Shown: piece after piece, positions 1 through 6,438 of the stretch
Position numbering within the stretch: the first letter of the stretch is position 1
Layout: each line of letters opens with the position of its first letter
Assembly (NCBI GenBank): GCA_028290325.1
Contig: JAQGJY010000018.1
Coordinates: 1 to 16,157 of the forward strand
Length of the DNA: 16,157 nt
From: Tardiphaga sp.
GTDB taxonomy: Bacteria; Pseudomonadota; Alphaproteobacteria; Rhizobiales; Xanthobacteraceae
Direction of reading: 5' to 3'
The notes under the pieces: generated by a model
Told to the model about the DNA's origin: nothing
Seen by the model: the letters and a program-made list of their open reading frames with translations, nothing else
The model's database searches: none
Program-made: the position numbers and the translations under genes

Positions 1-45
1 CACGGCGGTCCAGAACCATTTCGTCAGTCCACGTCGTCGGGCCAT
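1..45 (-). CDS. Possible N-terminal fragment of a divergent gene (partial)
   Basis: An ATG on the minus strand at 45 opens a frame that runs off the left edge and gives MARRRGLTKWFWTAV, a basic start followed by an aromatic hydrophobic stretch. This resembles the beginning of a membrane or exported protein. A purine-rich AGGACGAG lies upstream (minus strand, about 57-64), which could serve as a ribosome binding site. Only 15 codons are visible, so no family can be named. A gene divergent from the CoA-transferase at 293 would explain the otherwise empty first 290 bases. It could equally be chance. Confidence 0.3.
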   Translation of the reverse strand, partial: MARRRGLTKWFWTAV

Positions 46-292
46 GGTCGCGCTGTCTCGTCCTGATCGGATCACGCCGAACCTACTGGAGTGGCCTGCA
101 AGTGCCAAGCCGGCATGTGGATGGAAGCCCGTTCGTCATTGCGATGGCGACTGTCATCTCGCGCAGGCGTCCATTCCGATCTGGCCGTTGCATCTGCCGC
201 GCAAGACAGGTCAAATACCACTTGCCATCTTCATTCCGCCAAGCGGACAAAACCAACAACGATTTGAACACGAAACTCAGGAGCGACGCGCC
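46..292. other. Intergenic region upstream of the CoA-transferase
   Basis: About 250 bases hold no gene that I can support. The frame of the downstream CoA-transferase stays open back to 44, but the upstream translation is low in family character and the good ribosome binding site lies just before 293. A small hairpin (TCCGC 235-239 / GCGGA 243-247) sits before the gene. I see no convincing sigma-70 promoter boxes. Confidence 0.5.
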
Positions 293-1498
293 ATGGACAA
301 GGGAATCTTCGACGGCCTTAAGGTCGTGGACTGCGCGAGCTTCATCGCCGCCCCCGCTGCCGCGACCGTGCTGTCGGATTTTGGCGCCGACGTCATCAAG
401 ATCGAGCCGCCCGGCGCGGGCGATCCCTATCGTAACCTGCCGAACCTGCCGGGCTATCCCGCGAGCGAGCATAATTATGCGTGGATGATGGAATCCCGCA
501 ACAAAAAGAGCCTCGCGCTCGATCTCGCCAAGCCCGAAGGCAAGGCGGTGCTTCGCAAACTCGTCGCCGACGCGGACGTCTTCATCACCAATTTTCCGCC
601 GGCGGTGCGCCAGCGCCTCGGGATCACATACAAAGAATTGTCGCCGCTCAACGACCGGCTCATCTATGCGTGCTTCACCGGCTACGGCGATCGCGGCGAG
701 GAAGCCAACAAGCCCGGCTTCGACAGCAACGCGTGGTGGGCGCGCTCCGGCCTGATGGACCTCGTCCGCGCCGATGTCGATACCACGCCGGCCCGCTCGG
801 TCGCGGGCATGGGCGATCACCCCTGCGCGATGGCGTTGTACAGCGCTATCGTCACCGGCCTCTATCGCCGCGAAAAAACCGGCAAGGGCTCCGAGGTGAA
901 ATCCAATCTGATGGCCAATGGCGTGTGGGCCTCAAGCGTGCTCGTGCAAGCCAAACTTTGCGGCGCCAAATTCGAGGAGCGGCGGCCGCGCGAGCGCGCG
1001 CTCAACGCCGTGACCAATCATTATCGCTGCCGCGACAATCGCTGGATCATCCTGTCGCTGCTGTCCGAGGAAAAACAGTGGCCGACTTTGGCGCGTTGTC
1101 TTGGCCGCGAGGATCTCGCCACCGATCCGCGCTTTCTGACCAAGCCAGATCGCCACGCCCGTTCGGTCGAGCTGATCCAGATCTTCGACGAGATTTTCGC
1201 GGCGCGCGATCTTGCCGACTGGCGCAAGGCGCTGGACGGCAGCGGGCTGGTCTTCGGCATCGTCAACATTCTCGATGACATTCCGAACGATCAGCAGATG
1301 AAAGACAACGAGGTGCTGGTGCCGTTCGAGAACGACACGATGCTGACGGTCAACAGTCCGATCTGGGTGACGGGCAGCCAGAAGGTGACGCCGAGAAAGC
1401 CGCCAGGCGTCGGCGAGCACAGCGACGAAATCCTCCGCGGAGCCGGCTACGGCGACGAGGATATCGCAACGTTGCGGGCGGCCGGCGCCGTCGGCTAA
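293..1498 (+). CDS. Family III CoA-transferase (CaiB/BaiF type)
   Basis: Family III CoA-transferases move CoA between acyl-CoA and a free carboxylic acid through an aspartyl-CoA thioester, in the cytoplasm. The 401-residue product matches the usual length (about 380-430). It begins with the family signature GLKVVDCASFIAAPAAATVL (residues 8-27), followed by LSDFGADVIKIEPPGAGDP, the N-terminal CoA-binding Rossmann part. The catalytic aspartate is most likely Asp175 in GMGDHP, followed by the usual helix and RREKTGKGSEV. The ATG at 293 is chosen because AGGAG (279-283) lies 9 bases upstream and the family homology begins there. An in-frame extension to 44 exists but looks non-coding. The gene stands alone, so the acyl substrate cannot be inferred. 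Members include formyl-CoA, carnitine, succinyl-CoA:mesaconate and alpha-methylacyl-CoA racemase types. The lack of neighbouring frc/oxc genes argues against oxalate metabolism. Confidence 0.9.
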   Translation: MDKGIFDGLKVVDCASFIAAPAAATVLSDFGADVIKIEPPGAGDPYRNLPNLPGYPASEHNYAWMMESRNKKSLALDLAKPEGKAVLRKLVADADVFITNFPPAVRQRLGITYKELSPLNDRLIYACFTGYGDRGEEANKPGFDSNAWWARSGLMDLVRADVDTTPARSVAGMGDHPCAMALYSAIVTGLYRREKTGKGSEVKSNLMANGVWASSVLVQAKLCGAKFEERRPRERALNAVTNHYRCRDNRWIILSLLSEEKQWPTLARCLGREDLATDPRFLTKPDRHARSVELIQIFDEIFAARDLADWRKALDGSGLVFGIVNILDDIPNDQQMKDNEVLVPFENDTMLTVNSPIWVTGSQKVTPRKPPGVGEHSDEILRGAGYGDEDIATLRAAGAVG

Positions 1499-1534
1499 GC
1501 GTCCGGCCAGAGCAGCGGGTACGGACCCAACATC

Positions 1535-1597
1535 GATCGGTTTCGGTTTCGCGGAGGAACTATTTCGCGGTGCTCGCGACCGCGTCCGAAACCGATC
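1535..1597. repeat. Long nested inverted repeat upstream of the FAS1 gene
   Basis: GATCGGTTTCGG (1535-1546) is perfectly complementary to CCGAAACCGATC (1586-1597). Inside it, CGCGG (1550-1554) pairs with CCGCG (1580-1584), and further inside TCGCG (1565-1569) pairs with CGCGA (1575-1579) around a 5-base loop. The only interruptions are a small asymmetric bulge and an internal AGGAACTATT bulge. No T-run follows, so it is not a classic terminator. It could be a structured 5' leader, a small RNA, a palindromic intergenic repeat of the rhizobial RIME kind, or a factor-dependent terminator of the CoA-transferase. The complementarity is seen directly; the function is not known. Confidence 0.6.
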
Positions 1598-1714
1598 AGC
1601 CACCGATGCGTAGCTCTCCCCGATAGCGCGTTGAACATTCGACAACTGCGCGCTGCGCCGCGGCGGCCTTCCGGTCTCCGACGGTTTGTTGTGTCAATCA
1701 ATGGGAGACGATCA

Positions 1715-2299
1715 ATGTCCAACCGTATCGCAAAAGTGTCCGCCGCTGTCCTCGGCGCCCTGATGATCACCACCAGCTTCGTCGCGCCCGCCGCCGCGAA
1801 GGACAAGATGGTTAAGAGCGAAATGTCCGGCGAGAAGACCGTGATGGTCGGCGGCGCGCCGATGTATCCCTCGAAGAACATCGTCGAGAACGCCGTCAAC
1901 TCGAAGGATCACACCACACTCGTCGCCGCCGTGAAGGCCGCCGGCCTGGTGGATACGCTTTCGGGCGCTGGCCCGTTCACCGTGTTCGCCCCGACCAACG
2001 CCGCGTTCGGCAAGTTGCCGAAGGGCACCGTGGAGACGCTGGTGAAGCCGGAGAGCAAGGCGACGCTCACCAAGATCCTCACCTATCACGTCGTGCCGGG
2101 CAAGCTGCTCGCCGCCGACCTGAAGGACGGCCAGAAGCTGAAGACGGTCGAGGGTGAAGAACTCACCGTGAAGGCCACCGGCGGCAAGGTCATGATCGTC
2201 GATGCCAAGGGCGGTTCGTCCACCGTGACGATCCCGAATGTCGTGCAGTCGAACGGCGTCATCCACGTCGTCAACACGGTGTTGATGCCCGCGACCTGA
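1715..2299 (+). CDS. Secreted FAS1 (fasciclin) domain protein
   Basis: The 194-residue protein has an export signal (residues 1-28; basic SNRIAK, hydrophobic core, cleavage predicted after PAAA) and one FAS1 domain (about 60-192). The domain shows the H1 motif TVFAPTNAAF (89-98), the central YHVVPG (124-129) and the H2 motif VIHVVNTVLMP (182-192). FAS1 proteins are periplasmic or surface adhesion/interaction modules with no enzymatic activity. Single-domain versions of this size (MPT70/Nex18 type) are common in rhizobia. A lysine- and methionine-rich linker (29-60) separates signal and domain. The ATG at 1715 is chosen because GGGAGA (1703-1708) lies 6 bases upstream and the signal peptide starts there; an upstream TTG at 1631 only adds unlikely sequence. 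A nested hairpin lies in the leader, and a strong bidirectional terminator follows the stop. It appears monocistronic. Confidence 0.93.
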   Translation: MSNRIAKVSAAVLGALMITTSFVAPAAAKDKMVKSEMSGEKTVMVGGAPMYPSKNIVENAVNSKDHTTLVAAVKAAGLVDTLSGAGPFTVFAPTNAAFGKLPKGTVETLVKPESKATLTKILTYHVVPGKLLAADLKDGQKLKTVEGEELTVKATGGKVMIVDAKGGSSTVTIPNVVQSNGVIHVVNTVLMPAT

Positions 2300-2338
2300 G
2301 ACCCATCACGCTGGCCTTAGGCGGCTGGATCCAAAAAT

Positions 2339-2374
2339 ACAGGCGCATTCCTGGTCAGGAATGCGCCTGTTTTT
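2339..2374. terminator. Bidirectional Rho-independent terminator
   Basis: A perfect 15-bp inverted repeat (ACAGGCGCATTCCTG, 2339-2353, with its complement at 2356-2370) has a run of five T at 2370-2374 on the plus strand. A run of five A at 2333-2337 gives a U-run on the minus strand. It lies between two convergent genes, 40 bases after the FAS1 stop and about 17 bases after the stop of the minus-strand gene ending at 2391. It should therefore terminate both. Confidence 0.92.
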
Positions 2375-2390
2375 ATGACGGCTAGGACTT

Positions 2391-3362
2391 TTAGCGCGCG
2401 ACGATCAGACCCTTGCTCGTCACCACGACCCAGCGGCCATCCTGACGGCGGATCGCGTCGACCCGACCGAGACCCGGCACAGGATCGCCGGCGAAGACTT
2501 CGAAGATACCGCGACGGCCTTCGATGGTGGCGCCGCCATTGGCGGCTTCGAGCAACACCCACTCCTCGACGACCGGCAAGCGCGCGATCTCGGGTTTGGG
2601 TGCCGGCGCGGCTTCTTTCGCCGGAATCGAGCCGGTGACGTCTTTGGCTGGCGCCGACGCCACCGGCGCCGGAGCCGGTGCTGGTGTCGCCACGGGAGCC
2701 GGCGCGGGCGGCGGCGTGACGGCGGCGACGCGCAGTTTCTCGACGGTATCGGTCAGCTTGGAAAGCTTGGCCGCGGGATCGGCCTGTGCCTTCTCGATGC
2801 GGTCGAGCCGATCGGCGGTTTTGACCGCTTGCGTGGCATTGGCCTTGGCGACGCGATCGACATTGCTGCGAAGCGCCGCCAGATCCGACTCGATGCGCGT
2901 CATCGACTCGTCGAGCGCGCGCGCATGGTTCGCGGCGATCGCCGGGTCGGGCTTGCTGGTGAAATAAGCCACGCCGGCGGTGGCCATCGCGGTACCGACC
3001 GCGCCGGCGATGCCCGCCACCACGGCCACGGCGATGATCGCCGACGTCTTGCGAGCGGAGCTGCTTTTGCCATCCTGCGCGGCCGCGACCGCCGGATCGA
3101 TCCGGATACCGTCCCACTCGACGCGGCGCTGATGTTGCGCGCGATGTCCGTTGCCGGGGGTTTCATCCTGAGGCGCGGGCGACATGATCATCAATTTGTT
3201 GACCATCTTGCGAGGCTGCGCGCGTAACGGCTTATCATCCGCCTCGGGCACGATGCCGGGGGCATCGATATGGCCGGCATGATCGGACGACAGATCGAGG
3301 CGATGCTGATCCGGATCGCGGTCGATATCGCCGTCGATGCCGCCCTTGGGATGATCGTTCAC
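2391..3362 (-). CDS. Unknown single-span membrane protein with coiled coil and Pro/Ala linker
   Basis: I do not recognise a named family. The 323-residue product has five visible parts: a polar, Asp/His-rich cytoplasmic N-terminus (1-105); one transmembrane segment (about 107-134, AIIAVAVVAGIAGAVGTAMA); a heptad-like helix with the character of a coiled coil (about 147-215); a Pro/Ala-rich linker (about 215-258); and a compact C-terminal segment (about 262-323) ending in GDPVPGLGRVDAIRRQDG and WVVVTSKGLIVAR. The order suggests a type II inner-membrane protein whose C-terminal module reaches into the periplasm, in the manner of envelope or cell-division scaffolds. That is inference. The GTG at 3362 is preferred over a TTG at 3377 because GGAGA lies 6 bases upstream of it. 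It is divergent from the GST gene and shares a terminator with the FAS1 gene. Confidence 0.8.
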   Translation of the reverse strand: MNDHPKGGIDGDIDRDPDQHRLDLSSDHAGHIDAPGIVPEADDKPLRAQPRKMVNKLMIMSPAPQDETPGNGHRAQHQRRVEWDGIRIDPAVAAAQDGKSSSARKTSAIIAVAVVAGIAGAVGTAMATAGVAYFTSKPDPAIAANHARALDESMTRIESDLAALRSNVDRVAKANATQAVKTADRLDRIEKAQADPAAKLSKLTDTVEKLRVAAVTPPPAPAPVATPAPAPAPVASAPAKDVTGSIPAKEAAPAPKPEIARLPVVEEWVLLEAANGGATIEGRRGIFEVFAGDPVPGLGRVDAIRRQDGRWVVVTSKGLIVAR

Positions 3363-3464
3363 GTTCGCTCTCCGCAAATAGATTGATCATTCGTAAGTTT
3401 TAATGCTTGCCAAACCGTTACCGGGCGGTTGGAGCGATGTAATTTCGGCTGTCCGGCGTGTGGC

Positions 3465-3495
3465 TTGACAACGACGGCGCCGATCGCCTCAGATT
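3465..3495 (+). promoter_or_regulatory. Putative sigma-70 promoter of the GST gene
   Basis: An exact TTGACA box (3465-3470) is followed after 18-19 bases by a weak -10 candidate (TCAGAT/CAGATT, 3489-3495). The GST start codon is about 28 bases further on, behind a good ribosome binding site (AGGGGAA, about 3510-3516). The -35 box is convincing and the -10 box is poor. Confidence 0.35.
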
Positions 3496-3522
3496 CGCAC
3501 CAAGAAAAAAGGGGAAACGCTC

Positions 3523-4134
3523 ATGAAATTCTACGACTCCATCGGCCCCAATCCGCGTCTGGTCCGCATGTTCATGGCGGAAAAGGGCATCGAGTTGCCG
3601 AAGCAGACCGTCGATCTACGCGGCGGCGAAAACCGCCAGCCCGACCACCTCGCCCGCACGCCGTACGGCCAAATGCCCGTGCTCGAACTCGACGATGGCT
3701 CGTTTCTCGCCGAAGTCACGGTGATCTGCGATTATCTGGAAGAATTGCACCCGACGCCGGCGATGATCGGCAGCACCCCGCAAGAGCGCGCGGAATGCCG
3801 GATGTGGACGCGACGCATCGACCTTAGCATTGTCGAGCCGATGGCCTACGGCTATCGCTACAGCGAGGGATTGAAGTTCTTCGAAAAGCGGATGCCGTGT
3901 TTTCCTGAAAGCGCTCCGGGGCTTAAATCGCTTGCGGCACAGAATCTCAGGAAGCTGAACGATCTGATCGCCGGCAAACAATTTGTCTGCGGCGATCGCT
4001 TCACGCTGGCGGATATGTGGCTGTTCTGCTGGGTCGAATTCGGCGGCACGGTCAAGCAGCCGCTCGCTGAGGACAATACCAACATCGCGGCCTGGCAGGC
4101 GCGCGTCGCGCGGCGACCGTCCGCGACGGCATGA
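3523..4134 (+). CDS. Glutathione S-transferase family protein
   Basis: The 203-residue protein has the GST layout. An N-terminal thioredoxin-like domain (1-78) carries DSIGPNPRLVRMFMAEKGIE, a cis-proline loop GQMPVLELDDG (49-59) and EVTVICDYLEE (64-74). An all-helical C-terminal domain (about 87-200) contains the N-capping-like FTLADMWLF (160-168). It probably conjugates glutathione to electrophiles or handles oxidised thiols in the cytoplasm; the substrate is unknown. The usual Glu-Ser pair that binds the glutathione gamma-glutamyl group is Glu64-Val65 here, so binding may be altered. Ser6 or Asn10 are candidate active-site residues of the SxxPN kind. The ATG at 3523 follows AGGGGAA closely. 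The gene looks monocistronic and has a GC-rich palindromic element just after its stop. Confidence 0.9.
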   Translation: MKFYDSIGPNPRLVRMFMAEKGIELPKQTVDLRGGENRQPDHLARTPYGQMPVLELDDGSFLAEVTVICDYLEELHPTPAMIGSTPQERAECRMWTRRIDLSIVEPMAYGYRYSEGLKFFEKRMPCFPESAPGLKSLAAQNLRKLNDLIAGKQFVCGDRFTLADMWLFCWVEFGGTVKQPLAEDNTNIAAWQARVARRPSATA

Positions 4135-4143
4135 AAGTTAACG

Positions 4144-4210
4144 GCGTGCCCCGGACGCGCGAAGGATTGCGTCGCAAAGCCGGGGCCGACACGAAGGCCC
4201 CGGGACACGC
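4144..4210. repeat. GC-rich palindromic element between convergent genes (possible terminator)
   Basis: Three overlapping pairings are visible. CCGGGGCC (4180-4187) pairs with GGCCCCGG (4196-4203) around an 8-base loop. CCCCGG (4149-4154) pairs with CCGGGG (4180-4185), which excludes the first pairing. The outer arms GCGTGCCCCGG (4144-4154) and CCGGGACACGC (4200-4210) are complementary except at one position. A TTTT (4214-4217) follows 10 bases after the hairpin on the plus strand, and CTTT follows on the minus strand. It sits between the convergent GST and TPM genes and resembles the dispersed palindromes common in Bradyrhizobium genomes. It may also act as a weak bidirectional terminator. 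Confidence 0.55.
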
Positions 4211-4218
4211 TAATTTTG

Positions 4219-4728
4219 CTAAATCACCACCACATCGTCCGGCAGTTCGTTTCCGCCTGAACCGTGCTTCGGAAAATGCGTCGCTAGGTGGTGCGTGACG
4301 GCATCAATGCCCGCCAATAGGCCGGCCTCGTAGTCGCCACGCGCGAAGGCCTGCTCCATCGCGCGGCAGATCGTCTCCCAACCCGCGGTGCCGACGCGGC
4401 CATGAATGCCGCGATCGGCCACGATTTCCACGTCGCGGTCGGCGAGCAGCAGATAGATCAGCACTCCATTATTATGCTCGGTGTCCCAGACCCGTTGCAG
4501 CGCAAAGACATCCAGCGCGCGCGCTTGCGCGGTCTGTTGACGAAACAACGGCTCGCCATCCAGCGCGCCTTCGATCACGACGCGAATCTGTCCGGCATGG
4601 GTGGCTTCGCTCGCGGCAATGGCGCGCGCGATCGTGGTCAACGCCGCCGCCGGGAACGCGCGGCGCACGCGGGCGCGATTGGCGACCAGATGACGGGTGA
4701 TGCGTCCGATGCCCATCCTGCTCACCAT
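4219..4728 (-). CDS. TPM domain protein (second TPM gene of the lemA operon)
   Basis: The 169-residue protein has no signal peptide and no membrane segment. After a basic start, the region from about residue 24 to 150 matches the TPM (DUF477) fold: an amphipathic helix with ALTTIARAIAASEATHAGQI, then strand IRVVIEGAL, then NNGVLIYLLLADRDVEIVADRGIHGRVG (the counterpart of DGALLVVAKDDRSLRIEVGYGLEG in the neighbour), then a helix with GDYEAGLLAGIDAV. TPM domains are mixed alpha/beta folds; some have been reported as acid phosphatases, but the role of bacterial copies is unsettled. Its start overlaps the stop of the upstream TPM gene by 7 bases (ATGGTGA), indicating translational coupling. Met5 is an alternative start. 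A Gly/acid-rich tail ends the protein. Confidence 0.85.
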   Translation of the reverse strand: MVSRMGIGRITRHLVANRARVRRAFPAAALTTIARAIAASEATHAGQIRVVIEGALDGEPLFRQQTAQARALDVFALQRVWDTEHNNGVLIYLLLADRDVEIVADRGIHGRVGTAGWETICRAMEQAFARGDYEAGLLAGIDAVTHHLATHFPKHGSGGNELPDDVVVI

Positions 4729-5585
4729 TTCCCCGATGCGCCGCCGCCGCCGAAGCCACCGCCGCCGCCACTGAACCCGCCGCTCGATCCGCCGGAGAAT
4801 CCGCCGCCCGATCCGCCGGAAAATCCACCGCGCCCACCCGACATCGGCGACGCGAACGCGTCGCTGATCAGCGTGATCACGAAGGCAACGAGGCCGGCGA
4901 GACCGGCGAGCGGCAAAGCGCCGGCGATGAAATACATGACGATCGCGGCGATGCCGCCAGTGGCGAGCGCACCGAACAGCCGCCCGAAGATGCTGCGCAA
5001 AAACCCGCCGACGATCAGCACGCCGAACGCCAGGACCGGCAGTGACGAGCCGATGTCGCCGAACGCCTCGGTGCGCTCGGGTTTCGGCGCGGGCAACGGC
5101 TCGCCGTCGATGACCTTCAACATGCGATCCACGCCGCCGGCAATGCCGCCGGCGAAATCGCCGCTGCGAAATTTCGGCACGATCACCTCATCGATGATGC
5201 GCTTGGCGGTGACGTCGGTCAGCACGCCTTCGAGACCGTAGCCGACCTCGATCCGCAGCGAACGATCGTCCTTCGCGACGACGAGTAGCGCGCCGTCATC
5301 GATCTTTCGGCGGCCGATCTTCCAGGCTTCGGCGACGCGGATCGAAAACTGCTCGATGCTTTCGGGCGAGGTCGTCGGCACGATCAGCACCGCGATCTGG
5401 CTGCCCTTGCGGGCCTCGAACGAGCGCAGCGTCGCGTCGAGCGACGCGATCTGGTCGCCCGACAGCGTCGATGTCCGATCGACGACGCGGCCGGTCAGTT
5501 GCGGCACCGCGACGTCGGCCAGCGCGACCGTCGCCAGACACAACAGCGCCAAGAAGCCTGCCACGGTGACCTTCAAGACGCCCAT
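4722..5585 (-). CDS. TPM domain membrane protein with Gly/Ser-rich tail (YgcG-like)
   Basis: The 287-residue protein starts with a signal peptide (1-23, ending ALA before DVAVP). A periplasmic TPM domain follows (about 27-160), with LTGRVVDRTSTLS, the characteristic DDGALLVVAKDDRSLRIEVG and YGLEGVLTD (116-124). Then come three hydrophobic segments (about 182-196, 205-222, 224-241) and a low-complexity Gly/Ser/Phe tail (249-285) of GGFSGG-type repeats. This is the usual architecture of the YgcG-type partner of LemA. Its function is unresolved; envelope stress or membrane-protein quality control has been proposed for such operons. The ATG at 5585 lies 1 base after the lemA stop, and its ribosome binding site (GGCGAAA) is weak and lies inside lemA, so translation is probably coupled. 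Confidence 0.92.
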   Translation of the reverse strand: MGVLKVTVAGFLALLCLATVALADVAVPQLTGRVVDRTSTLSGDQIASLDATLRSFEARKGSQIAVLIVPTTSPESIEQFSIRVAEAWKIGRRKIDDGALLVVAKDDRSLRIEVGYGLEGVLTDVTAKRIIDEVIVPKFRSGDFAGGIAGGVDRMLKVIDGEPLPAPKPERTEAFGDIGSSLPVLAFGVLIVGGFLRSIFGRLFGALATGGIAAIVMYFIAGALPLAGLAGLVAFVITLISDAFASPMSGGRGGFSGGSGGGFSGGSSGGFSGGGGGFGGGGASGKW

Positions 5586-5586
5586 G

Positions 5587-6201
5587 TTATTTCGCCGGCG
5601 CGGGTGCCGCCGGCCGGTTGAAATCGACCTTCGGCGCGGTCGAGATTTCGTTCTCGTTGGCGACCGAGAAATTCGGCTTTTCCTTGTAGCCGAACACCAT
5701 TGCCGTCAGATTGTTCGGAAAGGTCCGAACGCCGACATTATAATCCTGCACCGACTTGATGTAGCGGTTGCGGGCCACGGTGATGCGGTTTTCGGTGCCT
5801 TCCAGTTGCGACATCAGATCCTTGAACAAGGCATCGGACTTCAGCTCCGGATAGGCTTCGGTCGTCACCAGCAGCCGTGACAGCGCGCTGGACAGTTCGC
5901 CCTGCGCCGCCTGGAATTTCTGGAAAGCCGCCGGATCGTTCAACACTTCCGGCGTGACGTTGAGGCTGCCGACCTTCGCACGCGCGTTGGTGACGCCGAG
6001 CAGCACGTCCTTTTCCTGTTGCGCGAAACCCTTCACGGAGTTGACGAGGTTCGGCACCAGGTCGGCGCGGCGTTGATATTGGTTGACGACTTCAGACCAG
6101 CTCGACTTGACCTGTTCGTCCGTGGTCTGAATGGCGTTGTAACCGCAATTGGTCAGGCTCAATGTCGCCAGCGCCGCCAGCACCGTCCAAAGTTTTCGCA
6201 T
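5587..6201 (-). CDS. lemA: LemA family lipoprotein
   Basis: The 204-residue protein begins with a short signal (MRKLWTVLAALATLSLTNC) whose Cys19 fits a lipoprotein site, although Asn at -1 is unusual. The mature part is almost wholly helical and carries the LemA signature: residues 30-60 with WSEVVNQYQRRADLVPNLVN, then GVTNARAKV, LLVTTEAYPELKS (110-122), ENRITVARNRYIKSVQDYN (137-155) and the FPNNLTA turn (161-167). It should be anchored in the envelope facing the periplasm. LemA genes are regularly found next to YgcG-like TPM genes or HtpX, as here. The ATG at 6201 is chosen over a TTG at 6216 because AGGAGA lies 7 bases upstream. It is the first gene of a three-gene minus-strand operon. Confidence 0.93.
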   Translation of the reverse strand: MRKLWTVLAALATLSLTNCGYNAIQTTDEQVKSSWSEVVNQYQRRADLVPNLVNSVKGFAQQEKDVLLGVTNARAKVGSLNVTPEVLNDPAAFQKFQAAQGELSSALSRLLVTTEAYPELKSDALFKDLMSQLEGTENRITVARNRYIKSVQDYNVGVRTFPNNLTAMVFGYKEKPNFSVANENEISTAPKVDFNRPAAPAPAK

Positions 6202-6340
6202 CTCATGTCTCCTCAAGCACTATGTCGGCGCGTCGGCGCGTGTGGCTCGGATATGGGCTGATTGCGCAGGGCGCGCAAGCGGTCGAGCTCGTCATCGCCC
6301 GCGGCTGGCCGATCAGCGGCTCTGCCGACGGTCACGTCGC

Positions 6341-6368
6341 ATAGCAATCAGTCCTTCCCTAATCGCAA
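6341..6368 (-). promoter_or_regulatory. Putative sigma-70 promoter of the lemA operon
   Basis: On the minus strand, TTGCGA (6363-6368) and TGCTAT (6341-6346) are separated by 16 bases. They lie about 140 bases upstream of the lemA start, in the gap after the flavoprotein gene. The boxes are reasonable but not strong. The rest of 6202-6438 holds no gene I can support. Confidence 0.3.
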
Positions 6369-6392
6369 ACAAGGCCGGATTGCCTCGTGGCC

Positions 6393-6416
6393 CAGTCGCC
6401 CGAAACCGAGCGACTG
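6393..6416 (-). terminator. Stem-loop after the nitronate monooxygenase-like gene
   Basis: CAGTCGC (6393-6399) and GCGACTG (6410-6416) form a perfect 7-bp stem with a 10-base loop. It lies 22 bases beyond the stop of the minus-strand flavoprotein gene. No U-run follows on that strand, so termination would need Rho, or the hairpin only protects the 3' end. Confidence 0.35.
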
Positions 6417-6438
6417 AGCGTCTCGCAACGACCTCGAC

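Noticed and set aside
44..292. N-terminal extension of the CoA-transferase by 83 codons
   Set aside because: The family signature begins at 293 with a good ribosome binding site; the upstream translation has no family character.
83..820. Long minus-strand open frame opposite the CoA-transferase
   Set aside because: It overlaps a strongly supported gene and has an Arg/Ala/Asp-biased composition typical of antisense shadows in GC-rich DNA.
1556..1585. GGAAC in the FAS1 leader as an EcfG promoter
   Set aside because: The expected CGTT at the right distance is missing and the motif lies in the bulge of a long hairpin.
932..1645. Minus-strand open frame across the end of the CoA-transferase and the following gap
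   Set aside because: Antisense shadow with no recognisable domain; it also runs through the hairpin region.
4735..4850. Repetitive CCGCCGCC-type sequence that might be a tandem repeat or CRISPR-like array
   Set aside because: It encodes the Gly/Ser/Phe-rich C-terminal tail of the minus-strand TPM protein; the units are irregular and have no spacers.
4402..5241. Plus-strand frame with a proline-rich stretch (about 4733-4833)
   Set aside because: It is the antisense of the Gly-rich tail and body of the TPM protein; the proline repeats are the complement of glycine codons.
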